Below are positions 39,814 through 50,280 of a stretch of DNA of 64,000 nt, piece after piece (positions within the stretch are counted from its first letter, which is position 1; every line of letters begins with the position of its first letter). The notes under the pieces were generated by a model that was not told the origin of the DNA, did not search any database, and saw only the letters and a list, made by a program, of their open reading frames with translations. The position numbers and the translations under genes were made by a program. The DNA lies in the NCBI RefSeq assembly GCF_034314085.1, contig NZ_JAVIWI010000001.1, forward strand, positions 1,178,001 through 1,242,000, given 5' to 3'. Origin of the DNA: Undibacterium sp. 5I1 (GTDB lineage Bacteria; Pseudomonadota; Gammaproteobacteria; Burkholderiales; Burkholderiaceae_D).

Positions 39814-42782
39814 ATGGAGCATTTCAAGAGCGCCCCAGCCGCGACACGATACAAGCCGCGCTCAGTTTTATCCCGCCGGATGATCGTGAGGTGTGGCTTA
39901 AAATCGGCATGGCACTCAAGGCAGAGCTTGGGGACGATGGTTTAGACTTGTTTGACACATGGAGCCAGCGGGGAGAAAGCTACGCACTAGATGCCGTTCA
40001 ACAAGTCTGGAAAGGCTTTAAGGCAGGCGGCAAGATCGGTATAGGGACGTTGTTGTATGAGGCCAAGCAACGCGGCTTTAATCTCAAAGATCATAAGCCT
40101 GCACCACCTGTTTCAGCAGAAGAGGCAGAGCGCCTGCAACGTGAGCGGCAACAGCGTAACGACGACGAACAGGCAGAGGCAGAGCGCCTGCAAACCCTTG
40201 CAGCAGAGAGTGCCGCCAGCGCGTGGGGCAAGGCAGTAACAAACGGTGAATCGCCCTATCTGACCAACAAGAAAATAGCTGCCCACGGCATCGGGTTTGC
40301 CAAGGCGGTAGCTGGTCACACGGTGCTAATTCCAGTACGCGACCAACACGGCAAGCTGTGGAACCTGCAACGCATCTTTGCTAACGGTGACAAACGCTTT
40401 TATAAGGGCGGCAAAGTGACTGGCTGCTTTCATACCATTGGCGACGTGGCGGTGTCTGAATGGCTGTTAGTGGCAGAGGGCTACGCGACAGCCGCAACGC
40501 TACATGAAGCTACGGGGTTTGCAGTAGTGATCGCATTCAGCGCCCACAATCTCAAGCAGGTAGCAGGCATCATGCGAGAGTGCTACCCCGATAAACGCAT
40601 GCTCATTTGTGCTGACGACGACAGCGAAACAGAACGCACCACGGGCAAGAATACAGGCGTAGCCGCAGCGACCGAGGCGGCATCATTGGTGAATGGAGTG
40701 TGGTGCAAACCCACAGGCTTTCAATACGGCGGTAACGACTTTAACGACCTCATGCATTCCTCTGGAATAGACGAAGTTAAACAACAAATTGCAACGGCAA
40801 TGCAATTGCCAGTACCGATACCAGTAACGACACCAGCACTGATACCAACAACCAACGAAGCCACAAGCAATCCACCACAACCCGACCAGATCAACGCACA
40901 AGCAACGATTGCCACACCGTTGATACTTGACAAGGCAAGCACAGAAAAACCGCCTGCCAAGCCGCGCCAAACCAACAGCCGCAAACCCGCCGGTGAAGGG
41001 CAATCATTGAAGCCATTTTTTATGAATCATCCGAATGGTGAGGGCGTATTTTTCCACAACTTCCATGAGGGTGAACCATTACCTGCTTTAAAAATCTGTT
41101 CGGCCTTAGCCGTGATTGCGAAGACACGTGATTCTGCAAACGGCGAATGGGGTTATCTATTGGAATTTAACGACCCAGACGGGCATAAAAAACGATGGTC
41201 GATGCCAGCAAAAATGTTGTCCGGTGACGGTACACAATACCGCGCTGATTTACTCTCAATGGGCTTGATGATTGAACCTGGCCTCAAGGTAAAAAATCAT
41301 TTGACCACGTACATACAAACAGCCGATGTAAGCAACCGTGTGCGCTGTGTTGACCGTACTGGCTGGCATGGTGATGTGTATGTGATGCCTGACAAAACGA
41401 TTGGTGATGGCGACGAGCAGGTACTGTTTCAGACAGTGGGCGGCGCAGTGTCGCCATTCAAACAGCGTGGCACGTTAAAAGAATGGCAAGCCAATATCGG
41501 AGTGCATTGCCGTGGCAATTCCCGCATGTTGTTTTTTGTGTCTACCGCATTTGCTTCTATTTTGCTTCATCATGGCAACGTGCCTAGCGGTGGTTTCCAT
41601 ATTTGGGGCGATAGTTCTACCGGAAAAAGTACGGCGGTAATTATTGCCGGTTCGGTCTTTGGTGGTGTGGATTATAAAAAGAGCTGGCGGGCGACTGACA
41701 ATGCGTTAGAGCCAACGGCGCAGCAATACTCTGATGCATTGCTCATACTCGATGAACTGGCGCAAGCAGACCCTAAGACAGTCGGCAATGTGGTGTACAT
41801 GCTAGGCAATGAAGCTGGAAAAGGGCGAGCTACACAGAACGCTACCGCAAAGCGCATTGCCACATGGCGGCTACTGTTTGTAAGCGATGGCGAGATACCC
41901 TTATCAACCCACATGGCAGAGGCCGGTAAGACCATCAAAGGTGGGCATGATGTCAGGATGGTGCATATTAACGCCGATGCTGGTAAGGGTTTAGGTGTGT
42001 ATGACACTACCCATGATTTTGCAGGTGGTGCGGCCTTGTCAGCTCACTTAGTCAAGATGGCGCAGCAGTATTACGGTGTTGCAGGATTGACCTTCATCGA
42101 GTGGGCAGTATCGCAATCAACGGGTTTGCGTTCTATCTTGGAACAGGAGATAAGCGATTACATGAAAGTGATTTGCCCAAAAGACGCCCACGGCCAAGTA
42201 TCAAGAGTCGCTATGCGGTTTGCGCTAGTCGGTGTGGCTGGCGAGTTAGCGACCGCAAGAGGTATTACAGGCTGGTCAACGGGGGAGGCAAAAGAGGCGG
42301 CAATCACTTGTTTTAATGATTGGCTTGCCAGTCGCGGCGGCGCTGGTGATCTGGAGCATGACCGCATGTTGTCTTTGCTACCTGATTTTATCCGCGTTCA
42401 TGGTGGTGCGCGGTTTGGCTGGAAGCATAGAGAAATGGATGACCATGCACCTAAGATCATTAACCAAGCAGGTTTTAGGCGCATGGTCAGCAAGGGCGGC
42501 AATCCGATTGACAGCAATACAGACCATCACAAAGAGTATGGCGATAAAGTACACCCAGACGAATCAGACGGGGCAACGGTTGAATACTTTATCGATCCCA
42601 AAGTATTTAAGGACGAAATCTGCAAGGGCTATGATGCCAGAGCGGTAACAGCCAAGCTAGTTGCAGCCGGTGTGCTAGAGCTAGGTAAAGATGGCAAGAG
42701 TAGCAAAACTTTTCGATATGCTGGCACGACGAATCGGTATTACAAAGTATCAAGCGAAAAGCTGGGGGAACTGTATGCTTGA
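39810..42782 (+). CDS. P4 alpha-type primase-helicase
   Basis: 990 residues. Residues about 10-75 are PriCT_2-like (ALSFIPPDDREVWLKIGMAL; VWKGFKAGG). A primase core with Toprim features spans about 145-310 (LLVAEGYATAATLHEATGF; MLICADDD). A Pro/Thr-rich linker follows (310-390), then a DUF927 helicase region with Walker A GDSSTGKST near residue 600 and Walker B ALLILDELAQ near 642. This single protein would prime, unwind and bind the iterons that flank its gene, allowing autonomous satellite replication as P4 alpha does. The C-terminal 100 residues are the likely DNA-binding part. Confidence 0.88.
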   Translation: MNGAFQERPSRDTIQAALSFIPPDDREVWLKIGMALKAELGDDGLDLFDTWSQRGESYALDAVQQVWKGFKAGGKIGIGTLLYEAKQRGFNLKDHKPAPPVSAEEAERLQRERQQRNDDEQAEAERLQTLAAESAASAWGKAVTNGESPYLTNKKIAAHGIGFAKAVAGHTVLIPVRDQHGKLWNLQRIFANGDKRFYKGGKVTGCFHTIGDVAVSEWLLVAEGYATAATLHEATGFAVVIAFSAHNLKQVAGIMRECYPDKRMLICADDDSETERTTGKNTGVAAATEAASLVNGVWCKPTGFQYGGNDFNDLMHSSGIDEVKQQIATAMQLPVPIPVTTPALIPTTNEATSNPPQPDQINAQATIATPLILDKASTEKPPAKPRQTNSRKPAGEGQSLKPFFMNHPNGEGVFFHNFHEGEPLPALKICSALAVIAKTRDSANGEWGYLLEFNDPDGHKKRWSMPAKMLSGDGTQYRADLLSMGLMIEPGLKVKNHLTTYIQTADVSNRVRCVDRTGWHGDVYVMPDKTIGDGDEQVLFQTVGGAVSPFKQRGTLKEWQANIGVHCRGNSRMLFFVSTAFASILLHHGNVPSGGFHIWGDSSTGKSTAVIIAGSVFGGVDYKKSWRATDNALEPTAQQYSDALLILDELAQADPKTVGNVVYMLGNEAGKGRATQNATAKRIATWRLLFVSDGEIPLSTHMAEAGKTIKGGHDVRMVHINADAGKGLGVYDTTHDFAGGAALSAHLVKMAQQYYGVAGLTFIEWAVSQSTGLRSILEQEISDYMKVICPKDAHGQVSRVAMRFALVGVAGELATARGITGWSTGEAKEAAITCFNDWLASRGGAGDLEHDRMLSLLPDFIRVHGGARFGWKHREMDDHAPKIINQAGFRRMVSKGGNPIDSNTDHHKEYGDKVHPDESDGATVEYFIDPKVFKDEICKGYDARAVTAKLVAAGVLELGKDGKSSKTFRYAGTTNRYYKVSSEKLGELYA

Positions 42783-42877
42783 TTGATACTTAACAAACCG
42801 CCTCACAAAACAGCGTAGCGACCGGCGGCGCGGCTTTTGGGGTGTGGTGGGTGAGTCCCCATTGCGCGGTAAAAATC

Positions 42878-42936
42878 AGACATTCATTGTATCAATACCA
42901 ATAAACATGGTCTTAGTGCAATGAATGTCTTTTTTG
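42878..42936 (+). terminator. Terminator after the primase
   Basis: AGACATTCATTG pairs with CAATGAATGTCT around a 29-base loop, followed by a T-run. Confidence 0.65.
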
Positions 42937-42997
42937 TTTTAACTTTGATATCGTTTATATTCATTTTTAGTAAATTAATTCAGAATAAGAAGTACGT

Positions 42998-43110
42998 GTA
43001 ACACCTGTAACACCTTTTTTTATTCTGTAACACCTTCGAGGTGTTACGCTAAGAGTCAATACCAGTAAGGCTTTCAAGAGAATTGATGCCCTCTGTAACA
43101 CCGTAACACC
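42998..43110. repeat. Right iteron cluster (GTAACACC), candidate crr/ori
   Basis: GTAACACC at 42998, 43007, 43027, 43095 and 43103, and the inverse GGTGTTAC at 43040, which forms a perfect hairpin with the copy at 43027 (TTCGA between). Same octamer as the left cluster. Confidence 0.72.
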
Positions 43111-43514
43111 AAAAAAGTAAGCTAGCGAGATTTAATGCACAGGTAAGCCAATGATCTTCTGGCGTGATTTTAGATGTCAATATCATGCGGGTTTGCAGAT
43201 CAAAAGCCTAGTGCGGGTGCATGTAGGTAGATTGGCGTGACGGGAGGGGCGGTGCAATCCCTAAGCAATTTCAAAAGCAAGACCGGCTTGTAACAGTATT
43301 TTTGTGCACGCATGTTTTGAGGGTGGGGGGTATGCCATGTATTTGTTATAAAGCAACATTTAAACAAACCAACGTAAGTAGCTAAGCGCAAACCCAAAAT
43401 CAAGACAATCTCACAAAGCAACAGTTTTACGATATCATCGCCACGGTTTTTTTATTAACGCAGACTAAGCGGTTTTTGAGGTCAAATAGGCAATAAATCA
43501 GGGGTAGCATTTCG

Positions 43515-43537
43515 TTTTGACGGTACTAGTGACGGTA
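43515..43537. repeat. Integrase arm-type repeats, right
   Basis: Two direct GACGGTA copies in the same spacing as at 34071-34093, 21 of 23 bases identical. Confidence 0.65.
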
Positions 43538-43591
43538 CTTGCGAATTTCCAAAATGCAATGTCATTGATTTATAAGGGTTTTTTGTAAGAC

Positions 43592-43607
43592 TTCTATTCC
43601 GGCCTCG
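43592..43607 (+). other. Right attachment core of the second element
   Basis: TTCTATTCCGGCCTCG, one mismatch from 33939-33954. Host sequence with its own terminator begins right after it, giving element borders of about 33.94 and 43.61 kb. Confidence 0.65.
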
Positions 43608-43631
43608 ACCAAATTAATCTGTAATAAAACG

Positions 43632-43666
43632 ACCCGTCTTCTGGTTTCAGAAGCACGGGTTTTTTT
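43632..43666 (+). terminator. Host terminator beside the att site
   Basis: CCCGT-CTTCTG-GTT-CAGAAG-CACGGG followed by seven T. Confidence 0.8.
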
Positions 43667-43707
43667 ATAACTGCTAGACTGAGTTTTTCACCTTGATGAG
43701 AATAGAG

Positions 43708-44841
43708 ATGGAAGCAACCAAAGTCATTGAATTTGAGCGCCCGCAGATGGACTTGGGGACGAGTTGCACGGCTGCTGCCTGGGCTCGTATACCTGAGGCT
43801 CCTGGCTTGGCAGAAAAAGAAATATTGAAGTCGCGCATCAAGCAGCTATTGCGTGAGAAAGAAGCGGTTTTGGTAGCGCATTATTATGTCGATGCTGACT
43901 TGCAAGACCTTGCTGAAGAAACTGGTGGTTGTGTTTCTGACTCTTTAGAGATGGCGCGTTTTGGGCGTGATCACTCAGCAAAGACTTTGATAGTCGCTGG
44001 CGTTAAGTTCATGGGCGAAACCGCCAAAATACTGAGCCCTGAAAAAACGATCTTAATGCCCGATCTGGATGCAACATGCTCGCTGGATCTTGGCTGTCCT
44101 GCGGGTGAGTTTGCAGCATTTTGTGATGCGCATCCTGATCGTACTGTCGTCGTGTATGCCAATACCAGTGCTGCGGTGAAGGCGCGTGCGGATTGGATGG
44201 TGACTTCGAGTATTGGTTTGGATATCGTCGCGCATCTGCATGCGCAGGGTAAAAAAATTCTATGGGCTCCTGATAAGCATTTGGGTTCGTATATTCAAAA
44301 ACAAACCGGTGCTGATATGTTGCTGTGGCAGGGTTCGTGTCTGGTGCACGACGAATTTAAAGGCATTGAGCTGGATATATTGAAGGCAGAGCATCCTGAT
44401 GCCAAGGTCTTAGTCCATCCAGAGTCACCTGCTGCAGTCGTGGCATTAGCGGATATGGTCGGCTCTACCTCGCAAATGATCCATGCAGCGAAAACCATGG
44501 ACGCTACTGAGTTTATCGTGGCAACAGATAACGGTATTTTGCATAAAATGCAGATGGCAGCCCCTGGGAAAAAATTCATCGTCGCTCCAACTGCGGGTAA
44601 TAGTGCTACCTGTAAGAGTTGCGCGCACTGTCCTTGGATGGCAATGAATGGCCTGCGTAATTTATTGCAAGTATTAGAGCAAGGGAATAACGAAATTCTG
44701 GTCGATCCTGCCGTGAGTGTAAAAGCCAAATTGTGTATCGACCGTATGCTTGATTTTGCAGCAGCGAAAAAAGCGAATGTGCGCCCGGGCGCTGATTTGG
44801 CTCAAGAGCAAAAACTATTTTCGGGTATAGGTCCAGCATGA
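43708..44841 (+). CDS. nadA: Quinolinate synthase
   Basis: 377 residues from the ATG at 43708 (ATG at 43696 or TTG at 43693 are alternatives). It condenses iminoaspartate with dihydroxyacetone phosphate to quinolinate using a [4Fe-4S] cluster. Landmarks: [17 protein letters not shown] near residue 55, [27 protein letters not shown] with the first Cys ligand, GSCLVHDEF with the second, and [16 protein letters not shown] with the third. It overlaps nadC by 4 bp, forming the de novo NAD operon. It is the first host gene after the mobile element; its promoter may lie in the 100 bp after the att site. Confidence 0.97.
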   Translation: MEATKVIEFERPQMDLGTSCTAAAWARIPEAPGLAEKEILKSRIKQLLREKEAVLVAHYYVDADLQDLAEETGGCVSDSLEMARFGRDHSAKTLIVAGVKFMGETAKILSPEKTILMPDLDATCSLDLGCPAGEFAAFCDAHPDRTVVVYANTSAAVKARADWMVTSSIGLDIVAHLHAQGKKILWAPDKHLGSYIQKQTGADMLLWQGSCLVHDEFKGIELDILKAEHPDAKVLVHPESPAAVVALADMVGSTSQMIHAAKTMDATEFIVATDNGILHKMQMAAPGKKFIVAPTAGNSATCKSCAHCPWMAMNGLRNLLQVLEQGNNEILVDPAVSVKAKLCIDRMLDFAAAKKANVRPGADLAQEQKLFSGIGPA

Positions 44842-45713
44842 CTCATTCAATAAGTAATCTTAAAAATCCGTTCGAGCCATTCGATGCGGACTTGATGGCA
44901 GCCTTTGAGCGCAATATCAGCACAGCCTTGGCGGAAGACGTCGGTACCGGTGATCTGACGGGCTTACTGGTGCCAGACCAGCAGTTAGTGCAAGCCCAAG
45001 TAATTGTGCGCGAAGAAGCTGTTTTGTGCGGTGCGCCGTGGTTTGATGCTGTGATGGAGCGCCTGGATGCAAGAATTAAGATTGTGTGGATGGCAGAGGA
45101 GGGGGCGTTGATGCTTCCGAATAGTCTGGTCTGTAAGATCACAGCGCCAGCCCGGGCGTTATTGACTGCCGAGCGCAGCGCACTCAATTTTTTGCAATTG
45201 CTATCTGGCGTGGCTATGGCAACACGTGACTATGTGCGAATCATTGAAGGCACAGCCGCAGCGATTTTGGATACCCGAAAAACCTTACCTGGTTTGCGTC
45301 TGGCTCAAAAATATGCAGTGCGTGTTGGTGGCGGTCAGAATCAGCGTCTGGCTTTGTATGATGGGATTCTGATTAAAGAAAATCACATCGCAGCAGCCGG
45401 CGGCATTGAGGCTGCGATGCAGGCTGCTCACGCCTTGCAGGCGGATGTCAGCATACAAATCGAGGTGGAAACGCTAGATCAGCTCAAACTCGCGCTAAAA
45501 GCGGGAGCAACGTCGATTCTATTGGATAACTTTACGACTGACATGATGCGTGATGCAGTCAATCTGAATGCCGGACGCGCATTGTTGGAAGCATCTGGTG
45601 GCGTCGATAAAAGTTCTGTGAGGGCGATTGCTGAAACCGGTGTTGACAGGATTTCGATTGGTAGCCTGACAAAAGATATCAAGGCTATTGATTATTCTTT
45701 GAGAATTATCTAA
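44838..45713 (+). CDS. nadC: Nicotinate-nucleotide pyrophosphorylase
   Basis: 291 residues. Decarboxylates quinolinate and transfers phosphoribose to give nicotinate mononucleotide. Landmarks: EDVGTGDLT near residue 33, [17 protein letters not shown] segment, [38 protein letters not shown] and IEVETLDQL, with ISIGSLTKD at the end. Translationally coupled to nadA. A MITE-like repeat and a strong terminator follow. Confidence 0.97.
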   Translation: MTHSISNLKNPFEPFDADLMAAFERNISTALAEDVGTGDLTGLLVPDQQLVQAQVIVREEAVLCGAPWFDAVMERLDARIKIVWMAEEGALMLPNSLVCKITAPARALLTAERSALNFLQLLSGVAMATRDYVRIIEGTAAAILDTRKTLPGLRLAQKYAVRVGGGQNQRLALYDGILIKENHIAAAGGIEAAMQAAHALQADVSIQIEVETLDQLKLALKAGATSILLDNFTTDMMRDAVNLNAGRALLEASGGVDKSSVRAIAETGVDRISIGSLTKDIKAIDYSLRII

Positions 45714-45722
45714 CTTATTGCC

Positions 45723-45803
45723 TATACTCCCCCTTATTTTTAAAAAAATACCCTTATTGCCCAGAGACTACTTGAACAATTTTAATTACTGGGTGGGAGT
45801 ATT
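45723..45803. mobile_element. MITE-like palindromic repeat, copy 1
   Basis: Ends TATACTCCC and GGGAGTATT, 81 bp long, related to copies at 52966 and 59671 by the termini and length. The interior is the most diverged of the three. Confidence 0.55.
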
Positions 45804-45840
45804 AATTTATTGGTTTTATGCTTTAGATTTATTTTTGCAA

Positions 45841-45887
45841 AAAAAGCGCCGCAAATTCGTTTTGATACGAACTTGCGGCGCTTTTTT
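45841..45887. terminator. Bidirectional terminator between nadC and nadB
   Basis: AAAAAGCGCCGCAA pairs with TTGCGGCGCTTTTT, with CGT...ACG extending the stem. It serves the convergent nadAC and nadB units. Confidence 0.88.
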
Positions 45888-45902
45888 ATCCGGTGAGCTT
45901 TG

Positions 45903-47507
45903 TTATTTTTTCCGTTTAGGCGATAGCACGGTAGGCAAGGCTTTCGGTAAAGTGTCCGGATAATCACGACTAAAATGCAGGCCGCGGCTTTCGCGGCGAG
46001 ACAGTGCGCTATTCACGATCAGCGAGGCGACATCAACCAGATTGCGCAGTTCCAGCAAATTATTTGTAATGCGGAAATTAGCGTAATACTCATCGATTTC
46101 TTCTTTCAATAAACGTATCCGGTGTTTTGCGCGCTCCAGTCGTTTAGTGGTGCGAACGATGCCGACATAATTCCACATAAAGCGACGCAGTTCGTCCCAG
46201 TTGTGAGCGATGACGACTTCTTCGTCTGCATCCGATACACGGCTTTCGTCCCATGCCGGTAAGTTGAGAGACGGTCGTAATTCTTGTGCCGCGATGTCTT
46301 GCGCCGCAGCTTTGCCGATAACCAGGCATTCCAACAAGGAATTGCTGGCTAATCGATTGGCGCCATGCAGACCGGTGTAGGCGGTCTCTCCTACGGCGTA
46401 TAAACCAGGCAAATCTGTTCTGCCGGTCGTATCGGTCACAATCCCGCCGCAGGTGAAATGTACTGCAGGTACCACGGGAATGGCTTGCTTAGTAATGTCG
46501 ATACCCAATTCCAGGCAGCGGGCATAAATCATTGGGAAGTGTTCTTCTAAAAATTCCGGTGATTTATGCGTGATATCGAGCTCTACAAAATCTAAACCAC
46601 GTTTTTTCATTTCGAAATCGATCGCTCTTGCGACCACATCGCGCGGTGCGAGTTCTGCCCGGCTATCATGATCTAGCATAAAGCGCGCACCTGCGCTGGC
46701 ACCTGCCTCTGCTGGCAACTTTAAGATGCCACCTTCACCGCGTACCGCTTCAGTGATCAGAAATGATTTGGCATACGGATGATATAAACAGGTCGGATGG
46801 AATTGCATAAACTCCATATTCGCTACGCGACATCCAGCACGCCATGCCATCGCAATGCCATCCCCCGTCGCGGTGTCTGGATTGGTTGTATACAAATATA
46901 CTTTGCCAGCGCCGCCCGTCGCCATGACTGTGTGTGGCGCCTCAAAGGTGTGGACTTTACCCGTTTTGACATCTTGCACGTACAAGCCTAAACAGCGCGG
47001 TGTCGCCGATGTTTCTCCCAGCTTGGCTGAGGTGATTACGTCGATCGCGTAATGATGTTCAAACAAACTGATGTTCGGATGCGCCCGAACTTTTTGTTCC
47101 AGTGTCTGTTGTACGGCATGGCCTGTGGAGTCAGCAGCATGAATAATCCGTCGTTGACTGTGACCGCCTTCGCGCGTCAGGTGGAAGCCTAATTCAGCAT
47201 CGTCGTCACGCGTAAATGGCACACCTTGTTCGATGAGCCAATCAATTGCTTCGCGTCCGTGTTCAATGATGTAACGGGTTGCACCTTCATCACACAAACC
47301 ACCGCCAGCGATCAGCGTATCTGAAATATGCTGCTCGTGACTGTCGTGCGAATCCAGGACGGCGGCAATACCACCTTGTGCCCAGTCACTGGCACCATCG
47401 AGTAAAGCACGCTTAGAAATCACCGCAACTTTGCGGGTCTTAGCGAGATGAAGCGCGACTGATAAACCTGCTAAGCCACTACCTACAATTGCGACGTCAA
47501 ATTTCAT
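45903..47507 (-). CDS. nadB: L-aspartate oxidase
   Basis: 534 residues from the ATG at 47507, where the FAD-binding motif begins at once ([20 protein letters not shown]). Oxidises L-aspartate to iminoaspartate, the substrate of NadA. Other landmarks: [61 protein letters not shown], and [26 protein letters not shown]. Transcribed towards nadC. The longer upstream start adds 13 residues without match to the family. Confidence 0.97.
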   Translation of the reverse strand: MKFDVAIVGSGLAGLSVALHLAKTRKVAVISKRALLDGASDWAQGGIAAVLDSHDSHEQHISDTLIAGGGLCDEGATRYIIEHGREAIDWLIEQGVPFTRDDDAELGFHLTREGGHSQRRIIHAADSTGHAVQQTLEQKVRAHPNISLFEHHYAIDVITSAKLGETSATPRCLGLYVQDVKTGKVHTFEAPHTVMATGGAGKVYLYTTNPDTATGDGIAMAWRAGCRVANMEFMQFHPTCLYHPYAKSFLITEAVRGEGGILKLPAEAGASAGARFMLDHDSRAELAPRDVVARAIDFEMKKRGLDFVELDITHKSPEFLEEHFPMIYARCLELGIDITKQAIPVVPAVHFTCGGIVTDTTGRTDLPGLYAVGETAYTGLHGANRLASNSLLECLVIGKAAAQDIAAQELRPSLNLPAWDESRVSDADEEVVIAHNWDELRRFMWNYVGIVRTTKRLERAKHRIRLLKEEIDEYYANFRITNNLLELRNLVDVASLIVNSALSRRESRGLHFSRDYPDTLPKALPTVLSPKRKK

Positions 47508-47654
47508 TTGGATGACCGTTAATTCAAGCACTAGCTTGTACTGCACTAAAAAATATCTTAACTAAACTCACCATGTTGAATTTATCGAATTTAGTTATCG
47601 GGATAAAGCGGGTTGTTTTTTTGCGTTGGTTGGTTTGTTTGTTTGTTTGTTGCG

Positions 47655-48875
47655 TTATTCATCAACAACCACAGGTTTCACTTTGGCAGCAGCAGCTTTC
47701 GCCAGCACGCGCGCCGTATCGGTATCCGCCGCAGTGGCTAGAGCAACACCCATGCGGCGGCGACTAAATGATTCTGGCTTACCGAATAAACGGATATCGA
47801 TGCCTTCCACTTGCAAAGCTTCTGCCACACCTTCAAACGCAATTGCTTTGTGATTATGCTGACCGTAGATTACCGCAGATGCCGCGGGCGTGCGCAGCGC
47901 TACGTTAACCGGCAAGCCGAGGATTGCTTTGGCGTGTAACTCAAATTCATTCTGGACTTGGCTGGACATCGTCACCATGCCGGTATCATGCGGACGTGGG
48001 CTGACTTCAGAGAACCAGACCATGTCGTTTTTCACAAATAGTTCGACGCCAAATAAGCCAAGGCCGCCAAGATCGTCCGTGACTTTTTTAGCGATATCAC
48101 GTGCACGCTCTAATGCCTTACTGTGCATAGCTTGTGGCTGCCATGATTCGACATAATCGCCTTGTACTTGCACATGGCCGATAGGCTCGCAGAAATGGGT
48201 TTCGACTTCTCCGTTGCTCCCGATCGAGCGCACGGTCAACAAGGTGATTTCATATTCGAAGTCGATGAAACCCTCAACAATCACGCGACCAGAATTGACG
48301 CGACCACCTGCTGCAGCGTAGTTCCAGGCGGCTTCCACTTCTTCTGCACTATCAATTTTTGATTGACCTTTTCCTGATGAGGACATCACTGGCTTGATGA
48401 TGCACGGAAAGCCGATTTCGCTTGATGCTTGTTGTAATTCAGCGAGACTATCAGCGAACCGGTATGGTGAGGTTGGCAGGTTTAAGGTCTCAGCCGCCAG
48501 GCGCCGGATGCCTTCACGATTCATGGTCAGCCATGCGGCGCGAGCAGTCGGGATGACGCGCGTTTTGCCGGCCTTCTCAAGCTCCATTAACATGGTGGTG
48601 GCAATCGCTTCGATTTCCGGCACGACTAAATCGGGCTGCTCTAACTCAATCAAGCGAGCGAGTGCTGCGCCATCAGTCATGTCAATCACGTGCGCTCTGT
48701 GCGCAACCTGATGTCCCGGCGCATTTTCATACCGATCTACTGCGATAACTTCGACGCCAAGACGCTGCAAAGAAATAATAACTTCTTTACCGAGTTCGCC
48801 AGAGCCAAGCAGCATAACTTTAGTTGCGGTAGCAGATAAGGGGGTGCCGAATCGTTTGATCGTTTTCATGGTCAT
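47655..48875 (-). CDS. purT: Formate-dependent GAR transformylase
   Basis: 406 residues of the ATP-grasp family. It makes N-formyl-GAR from GAR, formate and ATP in purine synthesis. Landmarks: [77 protein letters not shown] and RRRMGVALA at the end. Same strand as nadB, 147 bp upstream of it; a short TTTG tandem run lies between. Confidence 0.97.
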   Translation of the reverse strand: MTMKTIKRFGTPLSATATKVMLLGSGELGKEVIISLQRLGVEVIAVDRYENAPGHQVAHRAHVIDMTDGAALARLIELEQPDLVVPEIEAIATTMLMELEKAGKTRVIPTARAAWLTMNREGIRRLAAETLNLPTSPYRFADSLAELQQASSEIGFPCIIKPVMSSSGKGQSKIDSAEEVEAAWNYAAAGGRVNSGRVIVEGFIDFEYEITLLTVRSIGSNGEVETHFCEPIGHVQVQGDYVESWQPQAMHSKALERARDIAKKVTDDLGGLGLFGVELFVKNDMVWFSEVSPRPHDTGMVTMSSQVQNEFELHAKAILGLPVNVALRTPAASAVIYGQHNHKAIAFEGVAEALQVEGIDIRLFGKPESFSRRRMGVALATAADTDTARVLAKAAAAKVKPVVVDE

Positions 48876-49248
48876 TTGGAATAAAGAGATTGAGTGAGGA
48901 TAATAAGGATCGCCGAGCTAATTTTTGCGCTTTAGATTGTGTATATGCCGGTGGTTCAATTTGGTGCCGAACCAAATATTGTCAAACAACATCTGCAAGC
49001 ACGCCGTATTCGAGTGCATTTTTAGATGCGATGATGGTGTAAATCAATTATTTGAAATTATACTTTTGATTTGAAGAAGAAAACCCAAGAAGATTGTAGG
49101 GAAACGCTGCAAACCGCTTGACACAAGGGTTTCCGGCTTGATTTAATACCGGATGCAGATTTTCTGCTTGGCGTGATCGATGCCCGACCAATAAATAATC
49201 GAATACATCATCGCGGAGTTAAATTGGACTTTTGTGAGGGGGACGTAA
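48876..49248. other. Intergenic region between purT and HU
   Basis: 373 bp without a gene. It holds divergent promoters: the HU promoter near 49118, and presumably the purT promoter near 48,900. No repeat found. Confidence 0.5.
49118..49149 (+). promoter_or_regulatory. Sigma-70 promoter of the HU gene
   Basis: TTGACA at 49118-49123 and TTTAAT at 49142-49147 with an 18-bp spacer, 100 bp before the HU start. Confidence 0.55.
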
Positions 49249-49521
49249 GTGAATAAAACTGAATTGATCGAACACATTGCTAACACGGCTGATATTTCCA
49301 AAGCAGCATCGGCACGAGCATTAGATGCAATTATTGGTGCTGTAAAAACGACATTAAAAAAAAGCGGTACTGTTACTTTGGTCGGTTTTGGTACGTTTAC
49401 AGTGGGTAAACGCGCTGCTAGAATAGGCCGCAATCCACGTACTGGTGAGGCAATTAAGATCAAAGCAGCCAAGGTTCCTAAATTTAAGCCTGGCAAAGCA
49501 TTGAAAGATGCTGTAAACTAA
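49249..49521 (+). CDS. hupB: DNA-binding protein HU
   Basis: 90 residues from GTG preceded by GAGGGGG. Full HU sequence: [40 protein letters not shown] with the arm [20 protein letters not shown], and [11 protein letters not shown]. It binds and bends DNA without sequence preference; it also would be a host factor for phage integration. Followed by two tRNA genes. Confidence 0.96.
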   Translation: MNKTELIEHIANTADISKAASARALDAIIGAVKTTLKKSGTVTLVGFGTFTVGKRAARIGRNPRTGEAIKIKAAKVPKFKPGKALKDAVN

Positions 49522-49573
49522 TGGACTTCGTGACGCGGTGATAAGCGTCACAAGTATTGGCAGTAGATGGTTG

Positions 49574-49649
49574 GGGCGCTTAGCTCAGTTGGTAGAGCGG
49601 AGCCCTTACAAGGCTTAGGTCGGGAGTTCGAGCCTCTCAGCGCCCACCA
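49574..49649 (+). tRNA. tRNA-Val (anticodon TAC)
   Basis: 76 nt cloverleaf: acceptor GGGCGCT/AGCGCCC, D arm GCTC-AGTTGGTA-GAGC, anticodon loop CTTACAA, T arm GGGAG-TTCGAGC-CTCTC, and encoded ACCA. Confidence 0.96.
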
Positions 49650-49678
49650 TGATTGTCAATATAAGTTGTATCAAATAA

Positions 49679-49755
49679 GGAGTGGTAGTTCAGTTGGTTA
49701 GAATACCGGCCTGTCACGCCGGGGGTCGCGGGTTCGAGCCCCGTCCGCTCCGCCA
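49679..49755 (+). tRNA. tRNA-Asp (anticodon GTC)
   Basis: 77 nt cloverleaf: acceptor GGAGTGG/CCGCTCC with one G-T pair, anticodon loop CTGTCAC, T loop TTCGAGC, encoded GCCA. 29 bp after tRNA-Val, likely one transcript. Confidence 0.96.
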
Positions 49756-49764
49756 ATATAAAAG

Positions 49765-49796
49765 AAGGCATATAACTTAATGGTTATATGCCTTTT
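49765..49796 (+). terminator. tRNA operon terminator
   Basis: AAGGCATATAAC pairs with GTTATATGCCTT, followed by TTTT. Confidence 0.85.
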
Positions 49797-50280
49797 TCCT
49801 TTTGTATTGCTAATAATATCTCCGTGGTCTGCTGACCGCATTTCTTCTTATAAATACTCAATCAAATTATTTGTTCACTAAGTCAAAAAATCATTTACGA
49901 CAATTCGATATAACAAGCGTGCATTAGGATAAGCTAATAGTGTGAATACCTATATTTTAAACACTCAGCTAAAAATGGGAAAAGAAAATAGGATTTTTTT
50001 ACCTAAGATTTAAATTTGTAACAGTATTACCTATATTAGCGAAGCAAAAAAACGCCATTCTAAATACAAAATTGTTCAATATCCAGATAAAAAATCTTAA
50101 TCTGATTCTGGGAGTAAGCGACAATCTCAGACGATGCGTAAATGCGCTTCTACAAAATGATCCAATAGGTTACAAAGTGTGCTCGGTAATGCTGCATCAT
50201 TGATATCGATAACCACTTAATATTAGGACTAACGTAAAACACCATGTGTAATTTCTAGTAGTCCTTATCGAAAGAAAATA
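49797..50280. other. AT-rich intergenic region
   Basis: No gene. The segment TTAGGACTAACGTAAAAC at 50223-50240 resembles one end of the inverted-repeat element at 57424-57526, so a decayed copy may lie here. Confidence 0.4.

Larger units (their letters stand above)
42783..43707. other. Non-coding right end of the satellite
   Basis: No gene is convincing in this 0.9-kb stretch. It contains the terminator, the right iterons, arm repeats, the right att core and the host terminator, each listed separately; the rest (43111-43500) shows no clear structure. Confidence 0.6.

Noticed and set aside
43200..43421. 73-codon leftward frame in the satellite right end
   Set aside because: No good start signal, no recognisable composition, and it lies among replication and att sequences.
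33944..43607. Second element as a decayed lambdoid prophage
   Set aside because: Apart from the cos site there are no remnants of head, tail or lysis genes, while the primase, AlpA, Ash-like ORF and paired iterons form a coherent P4-type set.
47630..47660. TTTG tandem run as a phase-variable tract
   Set aside because: Only about four units, in a short intergenic space and not inside a gene; no clear effect can be argued.
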